Source of the DNA: Macrotrachela quadricornifera
Lineage: Eukaryota > Rotifera > Eurotatoria > Philodinida > Philodinidae
Assembly (NCBI GenBank): GCA_022393335.1
Contig: JAJEKB010020756.1
Coordinates: 1-64,000 of the forward strand
Reading direction: 5' to 3'
DNA length: 64,000 bases
Notes under the pieces: generated by a model
Seen by the model: only the letters and a program-made list of their open reading frames with translations
What the model was told of the DNA's origin: nothing
The model's database searches: none
Translations under genes and position numbers: made by a program
Part shown: piece after piece, positions 11,650 to 23,817 of the stretch
How positions within the stretch are numbered: position 1 is the stretch's first letter
Layout of the letters: every line of letters begins with the position of its first letter

Positions 11650-11930
11650 TCACCCTAAAGTAAATAAAAAAGAAATTATTTTTGTATTGAAATACCTACT
11701 AATTTAATTGTATGTAAAAAATATCCTAAAATAAATAAGAAACAAATATTTTTATATTAAAATAACTACTAAAATGATTCTATATCAAAACCATCCTAAA
11801 ATAAATAAGAAAAAATTTTTTAAGTTAAATAGACACTTACCTGACCATTTGGATATATAAATAAATCTAAAATAAATAAAAAATAATTTTTTAAGTTAAA
11901 TAGATACTTACATATAATTCACTGTTCAAA
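11650..11930. repeat. AT-rich tandem repeat, unit roughly 70 bp, 3-4 copies
   Basis: Units share CCTAAAATAAATAAGAAA, an AATTTTTTAAGTTAAATAGA segment and ACTTAC, with substitutions and small indels. The last two copies (from about 11795 and 11868) are the most alike. Confidence 0.6.
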
Positions 11931-12140
11931 TGTATCTCAGTTTACGGCTAATTTACGACCGTAAACAGTCGTGTACTACCGTCGTGCACGACAGTCGTTT
12001 ATATTGAACGTATTCGGTGATCGTATTTGAACGTATGAGATCGTATACGTTGACCGTACCCGTCAGTCGTGTGCGACGGCTGTTTTTAGACGTATTCCAT
12101 CTTATACGACCGTTTACGATCGTGGCTTTTCGACCTGGGA

Positions 12141-13444
12141 AGTTGAGGAAAACGTTTAAATGGTTCCATACATATTATTTAATCTGAGGAAGGCTTTTTA
12201 CTTAAAAATTTCACCTGAACAGAGTGTCTGCCCCTCTTTTTGTTGAATTACTACAGTAAGTACCTTTTCTAAAGAGTCTGTGCGTGTGATTGTTTTCTCA
12301 ATAACTTGAGAACAAAAGTAGATAATAATCTGCATTTTTTCCCATTGAACGTAAGATGTTCAAGGATGCTCGAAAAAAGCAAATACAATTTATAAGATAA
12401 AGGGTGACCGTATAAGTGAAAATACCCATCGAATGTAGAAAGTAAGAAGTGGAATAAAATTCCATTATTCATAGTTCATAATCTATATATATAAAGAAGA
12501 AGGTTGCCTCTGTCTGCCAGTTTCTTTGCATTTGGACGCCGTACTAGTTAGCGACACCAAGCGTTTCTGAAAAAGTAAACATTTTTTTTGTTCAGATCAA
12601 TAGTAATACTTAGCAAAAGATCCCTGTAGGCATGTGTTTATTGATATAAACTTTGAACATGCCCCTATCATTGATAAGAAAATCAGTTCGTTTGCTCAAG
12701 TCATAAGAGAGATATTCAAATTTTTTTGGTATAGTACCTTTTGGAACACTCTGTATGCCGATATTTGATGACAGGCCAATAATAAAGACCAAAAAAAAAC
12801 TAATGAAGTCAAAAATGATCTCATTATACGAGTTAAGGATAAAAAATGATCGATATCATTGATTGTATTAATTTAAACAAAACAAAGAAGATAAAATGCA
12901 ATATTAGATAGATGAGATTATTTTATTTGAGTGCTTGTATTCAAAATCAAAACTTTTGATGAACCAATGCTTTACAGACAAATAAAGTTAGTGCTAATAA
13001 GAGTATCATGTTCTTAAACATCAGATAATACGAAATAATTTCTCCTGCTTCTAGTATTGAATCTAGGTGAACGTGCCAGTTGTAGTTCCACATCCAGTAA
13101 ATTCATTCACAAATAAATATAACAAGGGATGATATTTAATAATTGAATTTTTGAGTTTCTACAATTAAATATTTGTATAAATACTCCAGAAGTATTCCAT
13201 TTAAATAATATCAAAATTGTCATACAAATTTCTTTTTCTCACTAGAAAAATGAGAAAATAATTTGTATAAAAAAGAAAATCCAGACGTTATTAGTAAACA
13301 TAGTTTGATTCTCGTGAGCATGATAATCATTATTTGTTCAGTCACAAATATTTTAATGTATAGTTATCTAAAACAGAAAGTAATCAAAGAAGTATAATAA
13401 ATTGACTTGATAAACAATTAAATATATTGTTTCAAAAGTCTTAT
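12141..13444. other. Intergenic DNA
   Basis: Nothing coding recognised. At about 12485-12545 a TATATATATAAAGAAGAAGG block followed by TCTGTCTGCC resembles the start of interspersed repeats seen in other invertebrates, but I cannot class it. Confidence 0.35.
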
Positions 13445-14212
13445 CTATTCATTACCTTCGAAGTTTATATTAAATAAAAACTGATCATTATCCTCATCGA
13501 TATAATTTGTTGTTATTTGTGTCGAACTTTCTTGTTTATTAATCCAATACCATTTAGTAGATTTACCTTCTTCTAATAATCGATCTTCTTCACTCATTTT
13601 CTCACCTTTTGTCATAACATAAACAAAATATTCAACTGATTCATTTCCATCTGAAACTGAATGTACTTGAATTGACCATTGATATTTTTCTTTTGCTAAA
13701 AATTGTCGACGAAAATGAGGTTGTTGAAATGAAATTGAAATAAATCGTCCATGATCAGATTGTAGACATTGACTAATTTGTGTTAATATTAAATCAATTT
13801 TTTCTTTTAATTCATCTGTTGGTTTCCATAAATGATGTTCATGTCCTACAAAAAATACATCTAATGTACCTTTTTCAATAATTGTATCAAAATAATTCGA
13901 ATATAAAGGCATTGATCGAATATCTAATGTAAGCCAATCAATTAAATATTTAGATTTTTTCATTGATCGACGTTTATCAAGAATACCAAATGAATAATCA
14001 ACATTTAAAATAAAATGACAATAATGTCGATTATACATTTCTTCAGCAAGTGATGATGATCCACAACCAAGATGAAGTAATATAAATGAAGGTGAAGATT
14101 TTAAATACATATCTAATACAGGATAAAGACGTGAACAATCACCGAACCATTCAAATGAATCTTCAGTTAAAAAACGTTTATCCCAGTAAGATTGTTTTGA
14201 TAAATCTTCCAT
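13445..14212 (-). CDS. EEF1AKMT4: EEF1AKMT4-like class I methyltransferase
   Basis: A 255-residue SAM-dependent methyltransferase, single exon. It opens with SYWDKRFLTEDSFEWFGD, close to the YWD.RY...FEWFG start of the EEF1AKMT4 (ECE2 N-terminal) family. Motif I is ILLHLGCGSSSL (about 44-55). The acidic ribose-binding region is NVDYS (70-74). The family hallmark EKGTLD is at 113-118, and GRFISISFQQPHFR follows in the post-core strand. Length equals that of the animal enzyme, which methylates a lysine of elongation factor eEF1A in the cytosol. The C-terminal 40 residues are acidic and lineage-specific. The ATG directly follows a pyrimidine tract ending in AG (TTTCTTTTCTTATAG), so a 5' UTR intron or spliced-leader trans-splice site is likely. 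A related lysine methyltransferase is the alternative. Confidence 0.85.
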   Translation of the reverse strand: MEDLSKQSYWDKRFLTEDSFEWFGDCSRLYPVLDMYLKSSPSFILLHLGCGSSSLAEEMYNRHYCHFILNVDYSFGILDKRRSMKKSKYLIDWLTLDIRSMPLYSNYFDTIIEKGTLDVFFVGHEHHLWKPTDELKEKIDLILTQISQCLQSDHGRFISISFQQPHFRRQFLAKEKYQWSIQVHSVSDGNESVEYFVYVMTKGEKMSEEDRLLEEGKSTKWYWINKQESSTQITTNYIDEDNDQFLFNINFEGNE

Positions 14213-15194
14213 CTATAAGAAAAGAAAAATCAATAATTTATAATACCATAGGTAAAAAATGAACAACAATTACAATTTACAAATAAAAAATAAATAAATT
14301 CATCAGAAAATTTAACTCAATAAGATAAAATCACTAATGATTAAAACTATGTTTTTTTTCCTTACTCTAGCACTATATATTATTTGCACTAGCTGTTAAT
14401 TATGATATTGATAGAAATAGAAGCTTGATATAAAATACAACAAAAGATATCAATGAATGAAATCTTAGTAAATGATGTCACAAATTCTGTTCAAAACTAT
14501 TACATAAATATGAATATAAATGTCTGTTTATACAAAAAGAATAATATATTCAAATAAAAAGATTCAAAATAATAATATTGTTATGAAATATATAAAAGTT
14601 CTATCAAAATACGTTGAGAAATTCATTTTATATTAGTAATCCATGATTCAATTATGTTTACAGATATTAATAAATGAAATTTGATTATTAAAAATAAACT
14701 AAAAAGTAAAACAATTTGAAAATATTCGAATTAAAATTTCATTTTATTCATTGGTTAGCACTACTTCGACCAATTGGATCACGAAAATTGATGATGTCAG
14801 CCTCCTCTGTTAATTCTGAATCATTATACGATAAAAATAAAAATATGGAAAAATATACAGTTAAACAAGTCGTTAGTGAACATGAAAGAATAACTAAATA
14901 ATGCTATCGATATTTAATTCTTTTTGATGACAATTAAAATACCGAATATTTTTATTGACAATCCTGAAAAAAGTTATTAAGTTAAAGATTTGTAGAATCA
15001 TATTTCGGATGAATAATCTAGAATAGAAATTGAAATTAAAAAGAATTTTTTTTTCATAGATAAATAGTGATCAATTTTCATATTATCAAACTTACTTCGA
15101 TTATTATTCGGGTTAGAAATAAAACACGTACTAATCCTGTATGATCAAAAGGTTCGTTTTTTGTCTATTGTTTAAATGAATATTTGTATCGCAG
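14213..15194. other. Intergenic or 5' part of the next gene
   Basis: An open stretch at 14716-14901 (TTG-initiated; contains MMSASSVNSESLYDKNKN) may hold an upstream exon of the gene at 15195-16040, but no splice link is convincing. Confidence 0.3.
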
Positions 15195-16040
15195 ATATCA
15201 ATTCATACTCCGATTCAACCACGTCAGAGCGCTGCTATTAATGAACTTGCTTCACTTATTAGTCCCACACATTGTCATTTTTATGCATCATTGAATACAC
15301 ATTTTCAATGTGGTCCTAAATCTCACTTTACGCAATATTCTCATAAGTATTGTCAACAACTTATTGATATTTGTAACTCTTTTGAAAATATACAATATCT
15401 AGATAATGTTTAGCTATCTCTTTTATATAACTTACAGCTAAGAATATTATAAATTTCATTTCTACTTTCAAAGACACTACAGTGAATTATGCTTAACTGT
15501 GCAAATTAGCTAACAGTTTTGTAGATCATTAAAGTATTGTGTTAAACATTAGAAAATATACAACATGTTTGCATCTAAGGTCAACTAGTTAAATGTGATT
15601 TAGTATTATTCATCAAAAAACAACTCAAAAAAATATTTGCATAAGGTGTATAGTATCGAATAACGATTTGTTTTAGGGAGTGAACAAGAATCATTGATTC
15701 TCATGCAAATCTCTCATATTATTGATCAATTCAATAAATTAAAAAAAGAAATTTATAATGTTATAGTTAATGTTAATTCAATTGTTGATATTATTGATGA
15801 AATTCGAGATGAAAAGAAAGATGTTTGCGATGGCATTTTTAATGTCATTGAACAGATTGAACAAGAAATTGATAGTATCTATTCCATTATGGACGCATCA
15901 CATAATTTTAAACAAATAGTCGTTGATCTAGTCGAATCATTCCATGAAACTATGGGAAAAGTTGCAAAAATGAGCTTGTTGATAAAGCTGAAGAAACAGT
16001 CGATGGAATTGTAGGAGGTTTAAATAGACTTAGAAAATAA
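15195..16040 (+). CDS. Unknown two-exon protein, 5' end unresolved, probable one-base frameshift
   Basis: Exon A (15195-15372) follows an acceptor (TTTGTATCGCAG) and encodes a Cys/His-rich segment with SLISPTHCHFYASL and HFQCGPKSHFTQYSHKYC. A donor GTAACT at 15373 joins it in phase to exon B, which begins 15677 after TTTTAG. The junction gives QQLIDI-W-SEQESLILMQI. Exon B encodes a helical, heptad-like region (IIDQFNKLKKEIYNVIVNVN, then VIEQIEQEIDSIYSIMD). The frame stops at 16014, but one missing base in the A-run near 15966-15970 would extend it through ELVDKAEETVDGIVGGL to TAA 16038-16040. I do not recognise the family. No start exon was found, so this is a partial gene, either broken or hit by a homopolymer sequencing error. 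Confidence 0.45.
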
Positions 16041-17393
16041 AAGACATCTGATGAAATTCAACAATATAAAAAAAATCTTTAGTATTCCTATTGTTTTTCT
16101 TTCATTTTAAAATCGCTAGTAAAACAGAGATGGATGCGTAAAGTGAAAACTGAACGTACTATCTTGATTATAGAATATGTTTGGAAGAATCGATCTATTT
16201 GTACATTCGTTGTGCAATTGAAAGGAAATCGAAGTCTTGAGATTGAACAAGTAGTATCATGTATAGACAACTTTCCTAAGTTTACATGTTATTATCTAGA
16301 GAGACAACAAAATCAACACATTGGATAATTATGATTGATTATAAAACTATTAAAATTATTATTTTATTTATCAGTGTATATATAATCCTGCAAAAAACTT
16401 TTCATTTCGATGTCAAACTAATAGTAGATAAGTTTTATTATCATAAGAAAGCATAAATATTATATGATTAGATCATTTTGTCTTAGTATTAGAAACAAAG
16501 CAAGATATAAAATCATGATTGATACTCTCGCTTAGATTAGTCCATTCATTAATGATCAGAAAAATAATAAACTTATTGTTAATGACAAAACTAAATTGCT
16601 TCAAAGTGAACTATGTAATACTTCGTATAGAATGAGCACATCAAATCTTCATTTCAACATAAAAATCTTTAAACATATTCTATCTAGGTATATAACATAT
16701 AATTATTGTATGAAAATAATATAAACCTATATTCTATTGTAAATATATTTCAAAAAAAAGACTCATTCAATATTTGTTAATGTTTCGATTATATATGTGA
16801 TAAAATGAATGTAACTATATAATAAAGAAAGAAGTTGACAATAGTAAAATTTCTTTTGTATGCACCTATTTTCACCTTTATACTTTGAGTAGACTTTTTA
16901 TTTTAGACATTGGTCTTTTGTTCTTTTCTCATTCCACATTTAAAAGAACGATGTGAATATTTACATAATAAAGAAAAAAAAATGAAAGAAAAGAAAAAGA
17001 AAAATTGATGTCTTTACTTTTACATGTGTTGCCGTGAGATCATCTGAATGACATAAAAAGCAATATTACTTAACTATGATTTCACCTTACGATCAAGTTA
17101 TACAATCAAACTACGAATAAGAATATGACGGCATATTTTTCACAATAATTTTCCAATAAAAAAAAAGAAAGAACGAGGAATAACGAAAAGTAAATATTGA
17201 TCGAATGGTCAAAATAAATATTCAATTTGAATAAATTTCTTCGCAACACTCAACTATTTTTATTTTTCATTATTTTGTAAGTATGAATTCAATAATTCAA
17301 GGCATCTAGTAAAAGCTTTCAATAGTACAAAATGACAACGCAATTTATTCAATTTTTTTTTTTAAATTAAATCTATATTTTCAGATATTCATT
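16041..17393. other. Intergenic DNA
   Basis: Overlapping short ORFs on both strands near 16088-16328 lack family features. The remainder is AT-rich. An acceptor-like TATATTTTCAG sits at 17384, just before the GLTP start codon. Confidence 0.35.
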
Positions 17394-18688
17394 ATGAATA
17401 CAACACGATTAATACTTAGTAATACTTATGATTTATTCATTCCAATATCAGATAATTGTATTAAATTAAAAAATAATCAATCAAATACATTTCTTCTTTA
17501 TTTTGGTTTACCTAATTCACCTATCATAGCAAAAGATGATGATGATATATTAATATCTACATCAGAATCGGATACAGAATCAGATTCAAATAAAATGACA
17601 TTATCTGACTCGTAAGATAAAATTTATTTTAAGAAAATTTATATTTTTGAAAATTTAATTTAGAGATGATAATGTTTCAAATGAAATTGTTTATAAAACA
17701 TTTTTTTCTCAACTTTTACATAGGTAAGTTAATTTTGTATTATATTAATTTAATTAGATAATAATTATTTTTAGATTTTCAGTATTTAATACTTTACCTT
17801 TTGAAGAGTTTCAAACAGAACTTTTTCTTATAACTTGTGAAGATTATTTTTCACTTGTTGGTATGTTTTATATTATTTTGTAATAAAAAATATTAATGTG
17901 TATGCATGATTTAGGTAAATTCAATAGTCCTATATTTGCTCCAATGAAAGCAGATGTTAATGGGAATATTAATGTAAGTTAATCATTGACACTATAGTAT
18001 ATTTATCTAGGTTTTCTTTTTATTTACAAATTTGAAAGAAAATACGACAAAAAATGAGACAAAATGTAATAAAATTTCAAACATTATATGCAATTATTAA
18101 TGATGAAATCGAAAATCGAACAACAAATGCAAAAAATTCAGCAACAGATGCTTTACTATGGCTAAAACGGTAACAATATATTTTTTTTATTCAAAAAAAA
18201 ATAAACATAGGAAAAATAATATTATTTTTAGAGCTTTTGAATTTTTATCCAGTTTTCTACATGAATATGGTATTGGAGATAAAACTCTTGCAGATGCTAT
18301 AAAAAAAGCTTATGAACAATCATTAAAACGATATCATGGAATGTTAGCTAGAAGTGTTGTCTCGGTATGTGAAAATATTTTTCTAATATTATTAGACTCA
18401 TCATATGTATATATACATATATTAGTTTGCATTTCGTGCCGTTCCTAATAGTACAGAATTTCTTTGTTCACTTGCTATCGATTCAAATGATACTTCTGAA
18501 ATATCTTTTAAACACCAAGTAATTATCTTTTATTTTATTCTTTTCTTTTTTTTTTATTTTGTGTAATTTTATTATTTAAGGTGTTGAATGAAATGCTCGA
18601 ACATGCATCATATATGTCTTCTGTATTACAAAAAATTACATTATTCTATTTAAAAAATGGTCTTGAATCGACAAAAATTGTTAATTAA
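17394..18688 (+). CDS. GLTP: Glycolipid transfer protein, GLTP fold
   Basis: Eight exons: 17394-17611, 17664-17723, 17775-17860, 17915-17973, 18039-18169, 18232-18364, 18426-18518, 18581-18688, giving 295 residues. The C-terminal 190 or so residues are the all-helical GLTP domain that carries glycosphingolipids (or ceramide-1-phosphate) between membranes. The headgroup-binding residues are all present: D135, N139 and K142 in MKADVNGNINKI, W182 in LLWLKR, and H220 in KRYHGM. A family-typical AFRAVPNSTEFLCSL follows. Compared with the roughly 209-residue animal GLTP there is an N-terminal extension of about 85 residues with an acidic DDDD and Ser/Asp-rich stretch. It is not a PH domain, so it is not an obvious FAPP2. 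The ATG lies 9 bases after a TTTTCAG acceptor, suggesting a 5' UTR intron or trans-splicing. Confidence 0.9.
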
Positions 18689-19298
18689 TTTTTTAATATA
18701 TTTTTGTGTATATGTACAGTTAAAAAATTTTAATAAATGCTCAGTATTTTCTACGGAATTTCCATTGTTTTATATAAATAAATTTCGATAGTTTTTAATG
18801 ACTTTTGCTAGAATTAGTATTGAAAATGTTCTTGGCTAGAGAATACTTTTTTCGCTTTACTATATAAACTCAAAAATCGATCTCTTAAACTTACAAATAT
18901 CGGTAACTATAGTGTCTATTCAAATTTGAAAAGACTTTTGAGCCAATGAATTTTCATATGTGTTTTATATCGCCATCGAACGATATTGATATAACTAAAA
19001 AACCAGTAATAAACTTCTTAATAGTTCGATCCATATTTCAATAAATTGTTGAGAATATGAATGCAATTTATGGTACGTAGAAAATGTTCATCATATGTAT
19101 AATTATTCTCGGATACGACATCTATTATATGATAAACTAATAGAGTATAATTGTGATACATCAATGGCATTTAGTCTTTATATGAATTAACCAATCAATT
19201 TGTATTCCTGTGTTTGATTGTCAGTGGTATTATCTTCTATGAATTCATTGAGTGTTTAAAAATTCGTTTTTGTCTATGTAAAGTATTTAAATTTAAAA
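18689..19298. other. Intergenic DNA between GLTP and kinesin
   Basis: Both genes lie on the same strand 610 bases apart. AATAAA occurs shortly after the GLTP stop. No other feature seen. Confidence 0.4.
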
Positions 19299-22200
19299 AT
19301 GGCTTTACGAACTCCAATGAAAAAGACACAATTTGGCTCACGAGATTTACTTGCTACTGGTGGTGGTGGTTGTCCTGTTGAAGTAAAATTTTCTTTATTT
19401 ATTTTGATTAGTAATTACTTATTTTATTATTAAAATAAACAGGTCTTTTGTCGTTTACGACCACCTAAAGATAATATTAATGAACAAGATACAGATAATT
19501 CTTCTTCATCTGTTAAAATTTCAAGTTCAACAGAACTTACTCTTTATTCATCGGAAGTAAGTCATTTTAGATTTATTATCAGTTATACTATATATCCACA
19601 TTCTAGAATACTAAAAATGGTCAAATACGAGAAGTAAATATATTATTAATTTTCTATTCTATTTAGATTTATTATTATTATTTTTTTTTTCGTATAGTCT
19701 CATTATGAATTTAGCCATATTCTTACTCATGATATTTCCCAATCAGATGCTTTTAAAGAATTAGCTGTACCTCTTCTCGATGATCTTATTCAAGGAAAAA
19801 ATAGTATGTTATATTTTTTAATGATATATAAATTTATTTTTATATGAAATAAAAAAAAAATTTTTAGGTGTTTTGTTTACATATGGTATAACAGGTTCAG
19901 GAAAAACTTATACAATGATGGGACCATTGAATAATCCTGGATTAATTCCACGTTCATTCGATGTTATTTTTAATTCTGTTGGACCATATCTTGGAAAGAA
20001 ATATGTTAGTTTTTATTTATTTATCTTTTTGTTTTTTAATTAAATCTGTTTTAGCTTCTTCGTTCTGATCGTCAAAATGGTTATGAAATTCAAACTGAAG
20101 CAGATATTTTACTTGAAAAACAACGAAAAGAAATTCAAATGACAAAAAATAATAATAATCAACGTGGAAAGTTAGTTAAACTTTCTACTTCAAAACACAA
20201 AAAAATAAATAAATAAAATTTTTATTTATAGAAATATAGAAATAACAAATATTCGTACATTAGATATGACATCATTATGGAATCCACAATTAAATGAAAA
20301 TTGTTCACATTATGTTTTTATTACATTTGTTGAAATTTATAATAATTATATTTATGATTTATTTGATGATGATATTCTTAATAAGTAAGAATAGATTTCT
20401 TTTATCAGAGAAAAAATTTTTGTTGATTTATTTTTTACAGAGCACCACAATCAAAACAATTACGTGAAGATAATCGTGGTCGTCCATATATAAGAGATGT
20501 TAAAGAAATTGAAGTACATTCAAGTGAAGAAGCTATTGAATTACTTAATATGGGTTTAAAACGTCGTCGTATTGCACATACACAATTAAATACTGAATCA
20601 AGTCGATCACATAGTGTTCTTTCAATGCGTCTTGTTCAATTTCATAATGATATTCCATTAACATCACTTGTATGTTTTATAAATTTAGTTTTTGAAATAA
20701 TTTAATTTTTGTTTTGTATAATAGACAAAAGATGATTTAATGATTAGTACAATTCATTTAGTTGATTTAGCTGGAAGTGAACGTGTAAATCGAGCTAAAA
20801 CTGTTGGTGAACGTGTAAAAGAAGCAAGTAAGAATATTTATTTTTATTTTTTGATATTATATTAAAATAAAATATTCTTTAGGTAATATTAATTCATCTT
20901 TAATGGTTCTTCGACAATGCTTTGAAATTTTACGAGAAAATCAAGCACAAGGTACAAATAAGGTAAAGAATTCTTTTTTTTATATTATTATTGTTATTAT
21001 TATTATCTATAAAAAATATATTATATAGATGGTACCATATCGTGAATCAAAATTAACATCATTTTTTAAGAGTTATTTTGATGGTGAAGGTCGTATACGA
21101 ATGATTCTTTGTGTTAATCCAACTGTTGATGGATATGAAGAAATTCAAGTGAGTCTATATATTATTATTATTTTCTTTTTTTCGAATATTTTTATTTCTA
21201 TAGCATGCACTTAAATTTGGTGAATTAACCAAAGATGTCATAGTACCACGTGCTTTACCACCTCCAGTTCCACCTAAAATAATTCGTAATCATGTTGTTT
21301 TACGCGAAGTTGATAATCAACAACAGAGAACTGTGCCAATTATTTTTACTGAATTCAAGTGAGTTATATTACATATTTTAATTCTCTGATTTTCTAGATA
21401 TAATCAATAATAGATAATCAGTTTCGAAAATTCACTTTTTTTTGTATGAAAGATATTATAGAAAAAACTATTTAATTAAATTAAATGGAACAATTTTTGA
21501 TTAATATCTGCAGTTCCACAGTCGAGTCTTTTGCTATTTTTCTTACCTGAAATTTGAATCAGAACCGTAAAAATGAAAGAGAAAGGAATCAAATATGTTC
21601 TTATTAAAATTGGAAGAGATGTTTAAGTGTTATATATATAGATGCAGCAGAGTCTAGTCTAACGATGAACATGTTAGAAATCTATGATGAAGACCAGTTT
21701 TCTAATACCATTAGTCGTTGTCATAAATGTACCGAGTAATATGAAAAAGTTCGAAGATGATAAGGATAGAATGTTAGCAGAGTTGATATTTTGAAAATTG
21801 TTGAATATAAGTAATCAAAAAGCTTTAGATGTAACTGTTAATCATTATAATAACACGCACAATAAAAAATTTTCTCATACAATATATAAATCAGAAAATA
21901 GATAATTAATTATCGCTTCTTCTGAAACAAAAAACATTAGTTATAAAGATTAGAAGTTAAAGTAATAAAGTCTGAATTAACTAACATATCGATCTTCATC
22001 ATAGATTTTAATCTATTTATCGGCTTCATCATTGGATTGTTTGTCAGTGTTACACATACATAATGAAAACTCAGTTTTATTCTTTTATATAAACATTTTT
22101 CAGATAAAACTATTCGTAATATTAACGAATATTTATTTCTATTTAGTGCTCAAGCTTTAATAGCACCATTTCCATCATTTGAATATTCTTTATTAAATGG

Positions 22201-23056
22201 AACTGATAGCGATGAAGCTATTGTAACACTTCAAGAATATCTTCAACGACGTATTGATGAACGACATCGACTTAATCTAGTAAAAAAAAAATTCTTTTTT
22301 TTTTTATATCTTTTCTTAATATTCTTTTATTTAGTTAATTAATGAACAACAAGATTATTTACGTAAATTTACTCTTGATTTAACATCAGATTATGATACA
22401 ACAATATCGAATTATGATGAATTAATAAAAGAAAATGAACAACAAAGTAAAACAATACGTCATTTACAAACACGTATTAAATTATTAGAAAAATCTCAAA
22501 ATGATTTTTATAAAACAACAAATCAAATTGAACGTGAAAATAAAACATTAAAATCTCAAATTGAAGATCGAAATAATGAAATAAAATCAATAAAAATTGA
22601 ACGACGAAAAGATAAAATTGATTTTGAAAATAAATTAAAAATAAAAATTAATGAACTTGAACAACAATATGTAAAATTAATTTTCAATTTTTATATATTA
22701 CATTTAATAAAAATAAATTATTTATTTTTTAGCTTAATGAATTAAAAACTAAAGAAATAAGAATGCGTGAACTTGAACGACAACATGATGATAAATTAAA
22801 TATCATTCGATCAATGGCTACAAGTACTGCAAATACTCCAACAAATGAGTAAATATTATAGCTTTTCTTTTATAAAAAAAATAAATTATCATTTATAGAA
22901 ATATTTCTACACGTAAACGATGTCAAAGTGAAGAATATATCCTTCAAGAAGTAATTTTTATTGATTATTTAATAAATAGTTTATTTTTCAATTTTCTTAT
23001 AGTTACCAATTGAATCGCCTTCATCTCGTCAACCTCCAGCTGTACCACCTAAGTAA
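19299..23056 (+). CDS. KIF23: Kinesin-6, KIF23/MKLP1-like (Pavarotti)
   Basis: Plus-end-directed motor of the centralspindlin complex, acting at the spindle midzone and midbody in cytokinesis. Seventeen exons: 19299-19382, 19443-19556, 19607-19633, 19698-19803, 19868-20004, 20055-20170, 20232-20384, 20441-20669, 20725-20827, 20883-20962, 21029-21148, 21204-21358, 22147-22279, 22335-22670, 22733-22848, 22899-22950, 23003-23056; about 704 residues. It shows P-loop GITGSGKT (117-124), switch [10 protein letters not shown], switch II DLAGSER and [20 protein letters not shown]. The long insert with [14 protein letters not shown] between motor strands is a kinesin-6 trait. A coiled coil follows (exons 14-15). 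An RKRCQSEE segment near the end recalls the basic/14-3-3 region. Intron 12 is 788 bp against about 60 elsewhere. The C-terminus is shorter than in animal MKLP1; splicing at 23053 to 23515 would instead end in RFRM. Confidence 0.92.
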
Positions 23057-23817
23057 GTACAATATTATCAAATGTATCCCTTCCTAGAAGTTCGTGACGA
23101 TATTTCCACTATTATATTGAACTTTTCAAACTTATTTTTTTTAAATGATAAGTAGATATATCAAGTGTTTTTTTATTTCTATAAAACTAACAGTTCTATT
23201 AGGTTGAATGTCAGCACTTTTATATCCCAGTTTTCATTCATTTAATACATTCTATTAAAAACATAAAATATGCTAACAGATAGAGCATGAAAAGTTCTAC
23301 AATTTACAAAAAATAGTTTGTTGTATTTATAAAAAAAGAAATTTCGTTGATGCAGAAAGAAAAATGATATTTTCGTAACGGTGAAAAATATTCGCACAGA
23401 ATTTTGAACATAAAATGTAAGTTTGGGAAGTTAAATATAATATGAGAAATATCGTCAAAAACTTTTAGGAATGAACTTTCAAGACACACTATATTTAATT
23501 TTATTCTTTTCTAGACGATTTCGAATGTAAATTCTTTATCAATCAATTTAACTTGTTTATGTTTTTTTTTTGTTTTTTGTAAATTTTGTCTAGTTTATTC
23601 AGATATATATATATCTTGTAGAAAAAAGAAATTAATAATCAAATAAATCTATTCTTATTTGTTAATTAAGAACAATTTCTATTTATAAATACACAAAAAA
23701 AAAGAAATTTGTTTTTTCAATCATGCAAATATAGATTTTATTATTTGATAAATAGAATAGAATTTCTTGTGTATATTATATTAAAATAATCAAGAATATA
23801 ATTATTAAAAAGAATGT
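23057..23817. other. Convergent intergenic DNA between kinesin and chitinase
   Basis: AT-rich. A possible tiny terminal kinesin exon (23515-23530, after TTTTCTAG) lies here. Otherwise nothing is recognised. Confidence 0.35.

Larger units (their letters stand above)
11241..12140. mobile_element. TIR element with internal short-motif arrays, about 0.9 kb
   Basis: The left end CCCAGGACGAGCATTACGAT (from 11242) pairs with the reverse complement of the right end (CCCAGGTCGAAAAGCCACGA, ending about 12139). Both ends continue into CGTAAACGGTCGTATA-like sequence. The interior has three layers: a GGATCC/TCGGAT-rich block (11425-11610), an AT-rich tandem block (11650-11930), and CGTA/CGAC-rich arms (11265-11330 and 11935-12125). 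There is no ORF. The composition contrasts sharply with the flanks. Confidence 0.65.
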
